Shown: positions 23,117 to 35,560 of the stretch, piece after piece
Layout: each line of letters begins with the position of its first letter
Numbering within the stretch: the stretch's first letter is position 1
DNA from: Juglans regia
Taxonomy: Eukaryota; Streptophyta; Magnoliopsida; Fagales; Juglandaceae
Reading direction: 5' to 3'
NCBI RefSeq assembly: GCF_001411555.2
Contig: NC_049916.1
Span: forward strand, 5,332,001-5,396,000
Length of the DNA: 64,000 bases
Notes under the pieces: model-generated
The model's database searches: none
What the model saw: the letters and a program-made list of their open reading frames with translations, nothing else
What the model was told of the DNA's origin: nothing
Translations under genes and position numbers: made by a program

Positions 23117-23882
23117 TTACCTCCTCGACCATGAAGTGGGGCATTTTTTCCAATTTAAAATAAGATTTGTCTCCTTGCATCTCTGAAAAACTAATGATAT
23201 ATTAGATAAGCAATCAAAAGAATGACGAAAAACTGAGAAATCATCCATGAAGACTTCTAAAAATTTTTCCACCATGTCCGAGAAGATGGACATCATGCAT
23301 ATTTGGAAAGTGGCAGGTGCATGACAAAGACCAAAAGGCATGCGTCTATATGCAAAAAGTGTTATAATAAGGACAGGTGAAATTAGTCTTCTCTTGATCC
23401 TCAGGTGTAATGACTATTTAATTGTAACTGAAATATCTATCCAGAAAATAGTAATAAGTGTGGCTAGAAAGTCTTTCTAGCATTTGATCAATAAAAGGTA
23501 AGAGAAAATGGTCTTTCCTAGTTACATCATTCAGTCTTCAATAGTCTATGCATACTCACCATCCCATGATCGTCCTCATCGGTATGAGTTCATTGTTGTC
23601 ATTCTTGATCACGGTTATCCCTCCTTTCTTTGGGACGACTTGTACTGGACTTACCCATGCACTATCTGAGATTGGATAAATGATCCCGACATCTATAAAC
23701 TTCAATACTTCTTTATGCACCACTTCTTGCATTGATGGATTCAATCTCCTCTGGGGTTGAACAATCGGTTTAAAATTATCATACATTAAAATCTTGTGCA
23801 TGCAAATTGAATGACTAATTCCTTTTATGTCCGAGATGGTCCAACCCAAGGACATTTTGTGTTTCCGCAAGACTCTCAGCAA
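23117..23882 (-). pseudogene. Reverse transcriptase of Athila-like element (two broken pieces)
   Basis: The first piece (23556-23882) has LGWTISDIKGISHSICMHKI, RRLNPSMQEVV and SPVQVVPKKGG, the N-terminal fingers. The second (23117-23341) has MPFGLCHAPATFQ and EVFMDDFSVF, where MDD is the catalytic motif (F/Y-MDD). The palm segment between them, about 23342-23555, is interrupted by stops. Confidence 0.75.
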
Positions 23883-23939
23883 CTTCTCTTCCTTTATATT
23901 ACTTAAGGAACTGTTAATAATAACTGAAAAAGTATAGTC

Positions 23940-24440
23940 CTAACCTAAGAAAGCGTACTTTAAATTTGATGGAAGCGGTTTGATTTCAAGCTTGGGTGGT
24001 TCCTTAGTTGGGGATGTTGGCCGAGATGAGTTTAGCTCTTCCACTTTTGGTATTATTGAAGGGGAAATGGATGGTGTATCTTCCAAATATCTCTCACACT
24101 CCCTAACCTCTTCATTTTCAGATTCAATAGATCTAGATTGAGTAAGACATACCTCAAGTGGTAGCTTTAAAAATTTAGCTCCATAAGTCTCGTCGGCCTT
24201 GACCACTTCTTGGTCACTTATTTGAAAACAAGAATGTACCTCGGAAGGTAATTTCATAAATTTAAATACGTCAAAAGTGACCTGCTCCTCGCCGATCCTC
24301 AAAACAAGTTTTCCTCGCTGGATATCAATTAAAGTTCTCCCCATCGCCAGGAAAGGTCGGCCAAGTATCAAAGGGATCTTCTCATCCTCCATATCGAGTA
24401 CACTAAAGTCAGCCGGGAAGATGAACTTATTAACTTTCAC
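23940..24440 (-). pseudogene. Aspartic protease region of Athila-like element
   Basis: VNKFIFPADFSVLDMEDEK and IPLILGRPFLAMGRTLIDI correspond to the second half of the gypsy protease domain, followed by a variable linker with SSRPTSPTKEPP. The active-site DLGAS-like block should lie upstream, where 24480-24620 is broken by stops but retains DLGASINLM-like text. Protease matures the Gag-Pol polyprotein; this copy cannot. Confidence 0.65.
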
Positions 24441-25419
24441 TAGTACGTCCTCTTGGAAATTTAATAGATCTGTCTGCCAATTATAGAGAGATGGTGGTCG
24501 GTTTTACTTCTCCAAGACCTAGTTTCTTGAAAACAGAGAGAGACATTAGATTAATACTTGCCCCTAAGTCACATAAAGTTTTATAAAAATATGAATTTCC
24601 TATAATGCAAGGGATCGTGAAACTTACAGGATCTTTCAACTTAGTCGGCACTGCTCTTCTCAGTCAGCATTACAATCTCATGCTCCCCTAACTTCCACTT
24701 ATTTGATAATATATCCTCAAAATTTTTTGCATATTTAGGCATTTGCTCTAATGCTTCAATGAGTGGAATATTAATATGCAGTTGCATAAATATATTCAGA
24801 AATTTAGAGAACTGATTATCAATCTTATTTTTTCTTAAACTTTACGAAAAAGGAATTGGTGGATCATAAATTGAAGGAGAATAAGTTTCAGATATAAACT
24901 CCCTGGATATCTTGGATTTTGTAGCCCCTTTATTCTCCTTAGTCATTTCAGCTTGTTGGTTGGTCACATCCCACTTTGCTTTCTTTCACCGCGTACTCAG
25001 TTTCCTTCTCTCGATCTCCACATTTTCGGCAGTTTCTGCATCTCACTTGGTATTTACCGTCTGTGACTGGTCATATGTTTGCCCACTTCTCAATGTTATG
25101 TCCTAGAGATGCTCCTTCAGATTGGTCGCAGTGTTGCTCGGTAAAGTCCCTGCTGTCCTCTTGGTAAGCATGTTTGAGAGCTGACTGATTTCGCCTCAAG
25201 ATTGCAGATTGATGCTGAGTTGTTTTGGATCACCATATCAGTCTTTTACATGTACTGCATAATCATATCCTCAAGTGCCGACTTCTTCTTTTGCTGAGGA
25301 AACTATTGAGGTGGTCTAATCGACCCTTGATTATTGCTCCATGAAAAGTTAGGGAAATTTCTCCAAACGGAATTGAACGTGTTTGAATAAAGATTGTTTT
25401 GACATTGAAAATTGGACAC

Positions 25420-26066
25420 TCAATGGGCTCGTTTATGACTCTGTGGGACAAAAGGATTCCCCACTTGACAATCTACACTTGAATGATTTCCTTTACAATG
25501 ATCACAAACAACATTAGTTTGAATGACATTAACGTTCATCTTACCTAGTTGTTGTGAAAGATTTACCATCTGCGCCGCCAATTTGGTAATAGAATCAAGT
25601 TCAAAAAATCCAGCCATCTTTCTTGGCATTGCTTTCTCTGTAGACTATTGATAGTTTTGGATGCCAATTCTTCTAGAAGTTCATATGCGACTTCATGGGT
25701 CTTACTCATTAATGTTCCTCCCGCAGCTACATCAACCATAGATCGATTAATCGGTCACAAATCATTGTAAAATGTCTGTACTTGAAGTCAGGCAGGGAGG
25801 TCGTGATGTGGACACTTGCGCAATAAGTTATTGTATCTCTCCCATGCCTCATATAATGATTCACCCTCAATTTGGGTAAATGTAATAATATCATTCCTTA
25901 ACTTCGCTGTCTTGGCCGGAGGGAAATATTTGGCTAAGAATCTTTGTGCCAACTCCTCCAAGGTGGTGATGATGCCCAGGACAAAGAATTCAACCAAATT
26001 TTTACTTTTTCCTAAGTGAAAATGGAAAAAAGGAAAAAGTCGCAATCGAATTGCATCATCTGTCAC
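25420..26066 (-). pseudogene. gag of Athila-like element (broken)
   Basis: The upstream piece (25788-26066) has the retrotransposon gag core TTLEELAQRFLAKYFPPAK, then SLYEAWERYNNLLRKCP. The downstream piece (25420-25629) has AAQMVNLSQQLGKMNVN and a single CDHCKGNHSSVDC knuckle-like motif. Gag forms the virus-like particle that packages element RNA. Stops between 25630 and 25787 split the frame. Upstream gag sequence continues to about 26480 in broken frames. Confidence 0.7.
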
Positions 26067-26528
26067 TCCGTTGTGTTTAAAAATATCACAAATTTCTAAA
26101 ACATTTACAATATGTACATTAGGATCCTCTTATGATAGCACCCAAACTGGACGGTTTGTTAAATCATTTGAATGATGGTTGGCTTGATCTCGAAGTTAGT
26201 AGCTTGTATAGCTGGCCGCCTTATACTAGATGTCGCCTCATTGACAGAGGACATAGCATGGTCTCTTATTGCCTTGTGCTCCTAGTTAGCCATTTTAAAT
26301 TTGGAGGCGGTGCCCTCTTTCTTCTTCTCTTTATTGATCCGATGTAAGGTTCTTTCAATCTCGGGATCGAAAAGTGTATGCTCTAATGATTTAGATTGGG
26401 GCATGCACTTCTGATTCCTAAAAAGAAAAGCCAAAATGAGATCTAATTTAATCCAATTTTTAAATAAAACAAAATTCAAAGTAGTAAAAATCTACCCAAT
26501 ATCAATATCAATAACAAATAACTATTTT

Positions 26529-26546
26529 CCAGCAACGGCGCCAAAA
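26529..26546 (-). other. Primer-binding site of Athila-like element
   Basis: TTTTGGCGCCGTTGCTGG on the minus strand lies 3 bp inside the 5' LTR. The GGCGCCGTTGC core is characteristic of Athila-type and related gypsy primer-binding sites. Confidence 0.75.
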
Positions 26547-26549
26547 TCT

Positions 26550-28150
26550 TGTTCGCATAATATATTTGCAAGTGTACATAGTCGTAACGAGCAGTAAAAT
26601 GTTTTGAATAAAACGGATATCAAACCCACATGAAATAATTATGCTATTGAGTATTGAAATTGACTAAATTAATTACTATTTGGAAAACCGTAATTTGAAG
26701 AATGAATTATCTAAATTAAGCTGAAGAAAAGAATATTAAAATTAAGATTTTAAAGATAATAAGAATAGATTTAGAACATTTGATTTCACATAGCAAATCT
26801 CACACAATTTATTCTTCATTGTTATAGAATTCCAATTATCATAAGTTGAAGATAAAAATATCTTAACTATTCAATACTCTCTCTCGAATAATATAAAAAA
26901 TATCTCCAATAAATAACCTCATATCTCTATGTGAATTTAACTAATTGGAGACTTATTAAGTTTTTTAAATTTTTCATGAAAATCACGCTAGTCGCGATAA
27001 AGTATTTTTACTTTCGCTCAACTAATGGTGCCTAATCCTAGAACTCTAATCACATACCACATCTCGGTCTTATTACGATTCAATAGATCGAACAATAGTT
27101 AGCTAGGAAATTGTAAGTATTAAGAACAATGAATAAACACTTAATTATGGAAATATTGAAAATAAAATAACTTATAATATAAATTGTGTGTTCAATGCTA
27201 CGCTACATCAAAGTTTTAGAAAAGAAAATTAGTTCATAATGAAATTGAAAAGAAAATCAATATAGCTGGTGTTTTTCGTTGGAGTCGGTTGATGATGCAT
27301 GTGGCTCTCGCCTCTGCCATCCAGATCTGCCTTTTCAAAAGAAACTTAAAAAATAAACTCTGGAATAATATTAGACTCTACAATTCAGACTTTAAAAAGC
27401 TCAGACTAACTCCCATATTCATCCCACAAGACGAGATTAAATAAATGTCAAAACTCTAATCCGGAAAAAAGATAATTGTAGCTACAATCTAGCGTAAAAA
27501 TCTGGAAAATAGTTTATAAAGATAAATGTTTACAAAAAAGGAAATTATTCCAAGAATAACAGAATTATCTAAAACGGAAGTTTAAGTTATATGCGGCTTG
27601 AATTGCAGAGCTCGGGAGGATTTCATGGTCAACAGATTGATTGCAGAACTCCGAAGGGTCCCAATAGGTGGATGTTGTGTGTGCTGAATATAACTGGTGT
27701 GGAGGTCACAAACGAACGGGAGTGGAAGTCACAAATATCAGAAGACCCTTTTCTCGCATACCGAGTGGAAAGACTCCCGACCGGGATAAAAGACTCTTCT
27801 CGTCTTTTCTAGTTGTTGCCTACAATGTCGTTTAGGTTGTTCTTTTAAGTTGATCGGTTAGACTAGCCAAATCTAACCTCCTGGACCCTTGTCGCCAGGT
27901 CTTCGCACGCAAAGGTAGAATATATTGGTGCCATGTCTTCGCGCCTAATTCTGGTCATGAATTCTAGTCGTGAGATTTGGTCGCGCCTTGTCTTTTATGT
28001 CTAAATGCTCTTCTTTCGCACTAAATCTTCTCATTCCTTCAAATCCAAGAAAAAAAATAGAGAAAAAAAATAAAATCAATAATATTGAAGGAAAAATGAC
28101 ACTTCTCATAAATAAAAGAGTAATAAAAACCACAATAATCACACTTATCA
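26550..28150 (-). repeat. 5' LTR of Athila-like element
   Basis: This 1601-bp LTR starts (plus strand) TGTTCGCATAATATAT and ends AATCACACTTATCA. It aligns with 18489-19684 at both ends and keeps the segment lost from that copy. Confidence 0.8.
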
Positions 28151-28501
28151 TTTTGAATCAAGGCACAATCACAATTATGAAGTCAATATGGAGTCATGCT
28201 ACATTTAAAGGTTCTGACAAAATGAACAGTATGGGGACTCCGGATCTTATAGCAACGAGCATGATCTACTCTCCGAACTCCTAGTATAAATAGATGATCC
28301 CAAGTACGAGGAAGCTCTCTCGAATCCTTAAACTCTCTTACTTATTTACTATATTCAAAGAACATTTACTGACTTTGGCATGCTCCCTGGCCCTTAGGCC
28401 ACTCTCTCAAAGTCGCATACATTCTTCTGCTTGCAGGGTTCGTTGTGAAGACCTGAGTTGTTGGGACCTGGCCCAAGGGTGTGCAAAACACAACATCAAC
28501 A
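28151..28501 (+). repeat. Tat-type 5' LTR, right part
   Basis: It continues the LTR interrupted at 18488 and ends CAACATCAACA. It contains TATAAATA at 28285 and the AGACCTGAGTTGTTGGGACC block shared with the copy near 9045. Joined length is 617 bp. Confidence 0.75.
28285..28292 (+). promoter_or_regulatory. TATA box of Tat-type LTR
   Basis: AGTATAAATAGATG lies about 215 bp before the LTR end, at the same relative place as in the LTR at 9005-9634. Confidence 0.55.
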
Positions 28502-28502
28502 G

Positions 28503-28520
28503 TGGTGCCGTCTGTGGGAT
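28503..28520 (+). other. Primer-binding site of Tat-type element
   Basis: TGGTGCCGTCTGTGGGAT follows the LTR by one base. It is the TGGCGCCGTCTGTGGGA-type site of Tat-lineage gypsy elements with one change. Confidence 0.7.
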
Positions 28521-28608
28521 CGAGTTGGATCTTGCATGTCCTTCGTATATTTGAGGCAACCCATTCCAGGTAACTTAAAGGATCGCTGGACCGACTTGAG
28601 ATAGGGAA

Positions 28609-28872
28609 GTGGAGCAAATGGAGGACCAGACGCGTAGGAATGAGAAAATTACAACAGAAGAAGGCCAAACAAGTGAGGATAGAACGCAACAAGAGGTGGA
28701 GGAGGTTAACACTCAGCTTCCAATCCCCAATCACATGGAGGTTGCGAGTGAGATTCAAGACAAACGAGAGCTCCGAAAGGCCGAGTCAATCGGGCCACTG
28801 GAACTTATCCTCCTTCACCCATGCCAGCTAGAAGCCACGATGGTGATCGAGGGGGGGGGGGGATGGCATTAG
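28609..28872 (+). pseudogene. Short leader frame of Tat-type element (gag-less)
   Basis: About 87 codons, with QTRRNEKITTEEGQTSEDR and later SIGPLELILLHPCQLEAT, and closed after an 11-G run (28851-28861). It aligns with the leader frame at 8663-8902. It sits where gag and protease should be, but shows neither a knuckle nor a DTG motif. Confidence 0.5.
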
Positions 28873-29106
28873 AAGCTCGAGACGCCATGTGACAACTTAT
28901 CGCTGAGCACATGGATGTGTTTGCAGGGAATCATGGAGACAAGCCTAGGATAGCCCCTAAGATCTTACACCACAGATTAAATGTAGACCCAAAAATCCAA
29001 GGAATGTGGCAGAAGCGTCAGTGCAGAGAAGAAAGCCGCTATAGCTAAAGAAGTTGATAGATTACTAAAGGCAAGGTTTATCCTGAAAGCCCATTACCCG
29101 GAGTGG

Positions 29107-29532
29107 TTGTCAAACGTGGTGCTGGTTAAGAAGTCAAGCTGCAAATGGAGGATGTGTGTTGATTTCACTGACCTCAACAAAGCTTGCCTGAAGGACAGTT
29201 TCTCGCTTCCCCGGATTGACCTGATCATTGACTCTACGGCTGGTCATCATATGCTCAGCTTCATGGACATCTATTCTGGGTACAACCAAATCCGCATGAA
29301 GCCCGAAGACGAGGATAAGACCTTGTTCATCACAGACCAAGGTCTATACTGCTACAAGGCGATGTCGTTTGGGCTAAAGAATACAGAGGCCACCTACCAG
29401 CGGCTAGCCAATCGAATGTTCAAAGACCAAATAGGACGGAATATGGAAGTCTACATGGATGACCTATTGGTCAAAAGCGAGACCTTAAGAGAACATCTGG
29501 ATGACCTGAGGGAGGCTTTTGCAATATTGTAG
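29107..29532 (+). pseudogene. Reverse transcriptase of Tat-type element
   Basis: The open piece contains WRMCVDFTDLNKACLKDSF, FMDIYSGYNQIRMKPEDED, SFGLKNTEATYQRLANRMF and MEVYMDDLLVKS; YMDD near 29452-29463 is the catalytic motif. The palm is intact over 141 codons, then a TAG at 29530 interrupts, and the thumb and connection continue in the same or a shifted frame to about 29700. Upstream fingers (28890-29100) are broken. Confidence 0.8.
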
Positions 29533-29769
29533 CGATATCAGATGAAGCTGAATCTGGCAAAGTGCGCCTTTGGCTTCGGGTCGGGAAAATTCCTAAGGTT
29601 CATGGTGTCCGAGCGAGGTATTGAAACCAATCCTAAGAAGGTAGACATTATCTTCAGTATGGTTCCACCGCGAAGCATAAACTAAGTGCAGAGGTTAGCT
29701 CGGTGAATTGCCGCACTCAGTAGGTTTGTCTCAAGATCGACTGACAAATGCCTACCGTTCTTCAAAGTC

Positions 29770-30144
29770 TTGTGGAAAGCGAAAATGTGGGACGACAAGT
29801 GTGACCAGGCATTCGAAGCCCTCAAGGAGTACCTCACTAGGCCCCCACTACTTAGCCAACCCAGGTGTGGGGAAAAGCTTACTCTGTACCTAGCCATCTC
29901 CCCTCAGGCGGCTTCCTCAATACTAGTGCGTGAGAAAGAAGGGATCCAAAAGCAGGTATATTATGTCAGCCGGGTGTACCGAGGAGCCGAAGCTCAATAC
30001 CCCTGCATAGTGCAGTTAGGCTTTGCATTAGTAGCAACCATGCAGAAATTACGCCCATACTTTCAGGCTCACCTTGTGCGAGGCCTCATAAAGACTCATC
30101 TGAAGAAGGTATTGCAATGGCCAGACGTTTCAAAATGCCTATGA
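29770..30144 (+). pseudogene. RNase H of Tat-type element
   Basis: KMWDDKCDQAFEALKEYL and RPPLLSQPRCGEKLTLYLAI are the standard Ty3 connection and RNase H start, followed by ILVREKEGIQKQVYYVSRV. The first catalytic Asp position (usually YLAVSD or LYLA-type in Tat) reads YLAISPQAA, the usual Tat variant. The frame is open for 124 codons, then broken. Confidence 0.7.
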
Positions 30145-31081
30145 ACTGGGTAGTGGAATTAAGCAAGTTCGATATCGAATACGCTCCTTGAACCGCCATG
30201 AAGGGGCAGGTATTAAAAAACTTCATCGCCTAGTTTACCGGATTCCCAGCAGTGGGCCATGGTATGCGCCCTAGCAAGTATTCGTCGACGGCTCATCCTG
30301 ACTCCAAAGGGGGGAAGAGCACAATTACGCCGTTAAATTGACTTTTAAGACAACGAACAATGAAGCAGAGTACGAAGCACTGCTTGCAGGATTACAGGTG
30401 GCCAGAGCCTTTGGAGCCATCGAAATTGAAGTATGGGCTGACTTCCAAGTGGTAGTGAACCAAGTATTGGGAGAGTTCACTGTCGAGAGCAAGAAGTTAA
30501 GGTGATACCTAGCGTTGGTAGGGGCAAAGCTCTCTCTGAGGTTAAAACTTGACCTTTTTTACTCTGATTATGTTACGTTTTAATTTCTGTTTGGATGTTG
30601 AGAAAATGTGGAAGGGATTTCTATTTGGCAGCTAAGAAAATGTGGGATCGATTTATGTTTGAGTTTGATGTGGTGTCTCCCCTGAGTTTGATGAAGGCTA
30701 TTTGAATTTGACATGCTGTTTGAGTTCAATTTCTACTGAGAAAAGGCTAGTAGTTGCGCCTCCCCTTATATTAGTTTGAGTTTGATAAAGGCTCCATTTT
30801 GCCCAAGAAACTATAATAAAATTCATTAGTGATTATACTTTATCAAGTTTATTATGAAGCTCAAAATTACAGTTTTGCTCTTTTGCTTTTTGGTTTTTCA
30901 TAAAAAAAGTATTTGATGTGGATCTTTGGCTTGCAAAATTATATACATTTGTAATTAATGACCTATTGGCATGTAACTCAGTTGAAACTTATTGCAGTTT
31001 CTTATTGAAATCCTACGAGGTATCTGTCTAGCCATTGTGGACATATTTTAGAGTTAGTCTTCTCCTTGGAGGTAAATCTTC

Positions 31082-31495
31082 TGTTAGAAATATTAGATCA
31101 AAGTATATAGCGGAATCGATATTACCTCATTGGAAATGTCTTGGATCTAGGGCGGTTGTTTCATGGATTCTCTCGTGTCGTTGTTCATCTGAAATCCTCT
31201 CGGCAATGGTAGAGTTTGCTGCATGGTAATATACCATAGCAACACCCACAAATTCCACAGCCTAGATGCCGGGACTAGATAGAACTACTTTGAGAGAGAG
31301 ATTTTTGTTTTGATGCTACCGGCGCACACACCTCACATCCAAATGGGGGATGGACTATGTAAATAGTCCCTCTAAGTGTATCCTCCGGCTGGCCATTAAG
31401 GGCTAGCCATCAAGACTCATGAAGTACTTAAGAGCCACTTCATAACCCCAAAGAGACGGTGAAGGGGTGCCCACTATGGACGCCCCTTTCTTACA
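31082..31495 (-). repeat. 3' LTR of Copia-type element
   Basis: 414 bp, plus-strand TGTTAGAAATATTAGATC...CTTTCTTACA. Just inside it, a 30-bp stretch covering the LTR end is repeated (GGGCGCCCCTTCTTACATCT). Confidence 0.75.
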
Positions 31496-31505
31496 TCTCC
31501 CACTT

Positions 31506-34500
31506 CCACTATGGGCGCCCCTTCTTACATCTCTTACTCACACATAGTGGGCAAGACCCAAAGTCTGATTTTCTCAATATGTTCTCAATTTTGTTCATAC
31601 TAGAAAATAGGCCGTGCGACCATCGAGCACAATTGTAAAAGAAAAATGGGAGCACTATACCAAATCTCTTTGAGAAAAGACCACCATACGAACATCTCTA
31701 AAAGTGTCTCGTTATGCCCCGACTCATTTGGTCATGTCAAACTAAGCATCCCTAATCTCTCTCAAGTCCAAATGACTAAGAGTAATGCTCAATTTCCATA
31801 AAACATGATGTACTCACAGCTATATTGCAACTCCCAAAAAGCAACATTACCTGCTAGCAGTGGATACACACCATTATCGATGTGTTATCAAATAGTCTTC
31901 CCTTCACCTTCATGTGATTCAATTTTAATCTAGTCTCTTTTCCAACAATGGCTCTTTAGACCATATCATTCATGGCCATAGATAACATGCCAAAATAGTA
32001 GATACTAAAATATCTACCTCGTGACATAGTCAAAGGTCTCCTAAAGGCATAAATAAATTAAGGTCATCAATTATAACTTATAGGACTAACACAATGAGGA
32101 AGCAAGAATTCATTTACTCACCTCTACTATTGTCGCAAAAGCACATATAGTATGAAATACATACTACAGTAGAGTTCTCTTTCCAAAGAAAGAGTGTATA
32201 TTTAATTCAATTCATCGTGCAGATCATAGTCTAGTAGTTATCTCAGTGTCTAACCCAAGTCCCTCCATTTGCTCGCTATCCGAAGAGCCAATGAGGATCT
32301 CGCATCTGGCTAAACCACAGGCAACGTGGATTGTGGATAACCATCCAAGGTCCTTTTAAATATGATGAGTGTATATTTAATTCAATTCATCGTGCAGATC
32401 ATAGTCTAGTAGTTATCTCAGCGTCTAACCTAAGTCCCTCTATTTGCTCCCTATCCGAAGCGCCAAAAAGGATCTCGCATCTGCCTAAACCACATGCAAC
32501 GTGGATTGTGGATACCATCCCAGGTCATTTTAAATATGATGGATCTCATTTTAGCTCCTACTAAGGTGACATATCTTTTGTGTCTTACAACTTATCCCTC
32601 ATTGGATAAGTGCCAAATGACACATTGTCTCCATCTTTACTCGCTACCCTTTTGTAGCGCCAAAGGCAATCGCTCGTGCAAGTGACCCGATCTAAGCTTG
32701 TTGACATACATTTTTCACCATAAATCCCAAATCTGTGGTGAATGTGTGCTTATATATATAAAAAAATACTTCCAGTCACGCCACATGATCATAAAACATA
32801 TCAGTTTCATGTGCACGACGAGTAAAACCATGACGGAGAAAATCCACATGGTCAACTAACAATCAATCCACAACTCTCAAGTGGTGTATGACTGTTCTTC
32901 TCCATGCACAATCTCATGTGTAGTAATTTCTCAAAAATATGCACATACCAAGAGACTCTACTTTTATATAAAAGTTCTTTGCACAACTATAAAGTTAGCG
33001 AGTTATCGCGAATCTCATTTAAGGTCCTTAGATTCTAGTCAGCAAGTCTAACTGTGACTTTTAAGAATCGACAAGGTGACCACAAATATTATTCAACAAA
33101 CTTAATTTGTGACTTCAATGTTTCATATAAATCTCTTGTACTCAACAAAAGTATATGGGATAACCCTTATTCATTTTTTAAAGGTAAAGCGATTAGGGTC
33201 TTTGCCCACCAAAACAATCATAATAGTTTAGTCATTACTATTAATGACAATCGCATCACAAAATCACTTAATCAAGTAAGACATATTCACCCCCTAACAA
33301 AATCTTAACCTTTAACTCACATGAGTAAATCATAATGGAAACATCAAATAGTATAGGCAAAACTAAATTCTTTGGTATTGTTCATCTCATTAATTGTCTA
33401 TGGATTTGAACAAAAACTTCTAGAAACTATTTTTCTTATACACAGTCTTACAAGACGTGAAGTCTTAACTACTTTTCAAAAATCCATGTCCATCACCTCG
33501 TAGTATGGAAAACATTTCTTTAGGCGACAATTAATATTCTAAGACAACCAGTTCGTCATATCTCTTAAGATGACTCTTTTCTAAGATTGTCAACAACATT
33601 CAAAGAACCCCAATTTATTCAATAGGTTGTTAATAAAAACGACTAGGTACATTGGGTATCCCTGAATAGATGGTTCGTTTAGGTAGCATGTAAACATTAC
33701 CAACAACATTTTGTACCAAAATAATACAAAAAATCATGCGCTCCAGTACTTTGTGCCTATATATCACAAAAAAAAATAACCATCTAATTCTCCCGCGAGA
33801 ATCAACTATTTGACTCTTTAAAAAAAAGTTTCAATAAATGTGCGATCAATAGTTATCTAAATGCAACTCAATTAGTGCCAAGAGATAGCTGTATACCTCT
33901 TTCAACTCTATTTTTCCTTTGTCAATCAGATCAACAATCCTAGGTTGGATCATATAAGTGAAGTGAATCTAAGATTCTATGTTCGGATTTCGACTATGTG
34001 AATTTAGTACCTTTAGCGGAGCAGTATTACAAATATTCTCTTCTAATCTCTAAACAATGAGAGAATACTGATATATAACTATCACGCCATATATGAGGAT
34101 CTTTACATTCTAAGAATTTTGGGAGTTAGTATTACTAGTGGTACACCATCACTAAAAAATGTATATTTACACTAGTTGTTGTATTATTCCCACTATTTTC
34201 AGTGATATTTTTTTAAAATTTTGAAAATATTAGGGATAAGGTAATGTGAAATGAAACGTGATGAAACACACATTCTAAACATTCTTTCCAAAAAATAAGT
34301 ATTTTACAAAAATCTACAATTCCTCACTCTCGCCGAAAATATGAGTAGATTTCTTTACTCAACAAAAAAGTTCAAACTTAGATCCTCTATATTTTTAATA
34401 GAATTCACATTTGCACAAAAATAGTCACTCAACCTTTTTCAAAAGCGAATGAACTCAAACTAAGGATGACAAATCAAAATTAAGGCCGCAACTTCATATT

Positions 34501-35560
34501 ACATCAACCCAAGTGTGATATAACAACTATTTTGCGCCTTAATTTACTTATAATTTATTTATCTCCAAATCATTAAACTGCGAGATAACTGTTCTCATCA
34601 TATAACCCATATGATTGTATTTTTTTTTTAAATATTTTAACTGAAAAAATATTTTCTTGAAAAAGACTTTAAATCGCATTTATATGATGAAACAATATTT
34701 TTATTATCCTATGTCCTTAGTGCGCACGTCTAAGAACTTTCACATAGAAAATGCTCATATTGTTTTTTCTCTTTAACTCTTCTAAACAAAAGAGAGGGAT
34801 CTCATTAGCAAGAAAAATTTCAATTTCTCAAGCTTCGCACCCATCATCCTATGCTTCCATAGCATATTTTAGCATATCATCTCTCATCTCGAGAAATAAT
34901 ATCTCTGAGTCAATAAGTGATCATCCAACTCCTAAACCTCTAGGAATTCTCACTAACACTACGTTTTCAATGAGTCTTAAATCAAATTAGATATAGACTT
35001 CTTTAATATAGCATTAAAAACGCTAATAAAAATATCGCTTGTGCAACAAATGCAGTATGCGACGTTTTAGTTGCTAACTAGCGATATATCCATATTTCTC
35101 ACTTACTAAATATTTTTCATTTTCTCCAATCCACTATAGGAGAGAAAAAGAAAAAAAATTTGCGAGAACTTATCTAGTCTAAAACCTACCGTGCATCAGT
35201 GCAACCATGAGCAAGATTTTTAGGCTTAATTAAGTTGTACCTAATTATTCAGACTTTTGCCATAGTTACCATGCTAACCACCAATGTGCTTGGTATTACA
35301 TTACTCTCAATGGGTACTCCTAAGTTTATATATCTACAAGAATCTATTTGTCTAGTTAGAAAGAAATAAAGCTTGTGCAAAATTATCAGTGCTAATACCA
35401 CATAGAGGTGCATTGATAAACCCTTAAAATGAATGTGTCAATCACGAATGTCTTCAACACTCATGCACACTCATGTTTTAATGTCTTACTTGCCATACAT
35501 ACTAGCAAGTTTTAGAGAGTATGTATTTATCTGAGTTAATCTAAGTTGCTTCAAGATTAT
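31506..35560. other. Decayed interior of the Copia-type element
   Basis: AT-rich, with stops in all frames. I see no protein motif. It includes the 175-bp tandem duplication at 32192-32541. Confidence 0.5.
32192..32541 (+). repeat. Tandem duplication, 2 x 175 bp
   Basis: Both units run from GAGTGTATATTTAATTCAAT through GTGCAGATCATAGTCTAG and GATCTCGCATCTG to TTTTAAATATGAT. They differ at a limited number of bases and are directly adjacent. Confidence 0.85.

Larger units (their letters stand above)
18489..28150 (-). mobile_element. Athila-like Ty3/gypsy retrotransposon, degenerate, nested in a Tat-type LTR
   Basis: On the minus strand the order is 5' LTR (26550-28150), PBS (26529-26546, GGCGCCGTTGCTGG core), gag, protease, reverse transcriptase, RNase H, integrase, a long non-coding 3' part with a hairpin and polypurine tract, and 3' LTR (18489-19684). 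LTR ends are TG...CA (TGATAAGTG...GCGAACA), with TGATAA mutated to TCATAA in the 3' copy. Gag text (LAQRFLAKYFPPAKTAKLRN) and protease text (PLILGRPFLAMGRTLID) are typical of the Athila group. Every domain is broken by stops or shifts, so it is inactive. Flanking CTGTG and TTTTG are not a clean 5-bp duplication. No env-like frame is visible in 19725-21264. Confidence 0.85.
28502..30524 (+). mobile_element. Tat-type Ty3/gypsy body, truncated at 30524
   Basis: After the PBS come a short leader frame (28609-28872), the reverse transcriptase (about 28890-29640), RNase H (about 29680-30230) and a second, archaeal-type RNase H (about 30320-30510; TTNNEAEYEALLAGLQVA). The tandem second RNase H is a hallmark of the Tat lineage. 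Gag, protease, integrase and 3' LTR are absent. The element stops exactly where the second copy of the segmental duplication begins. Confidence 0.8.
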
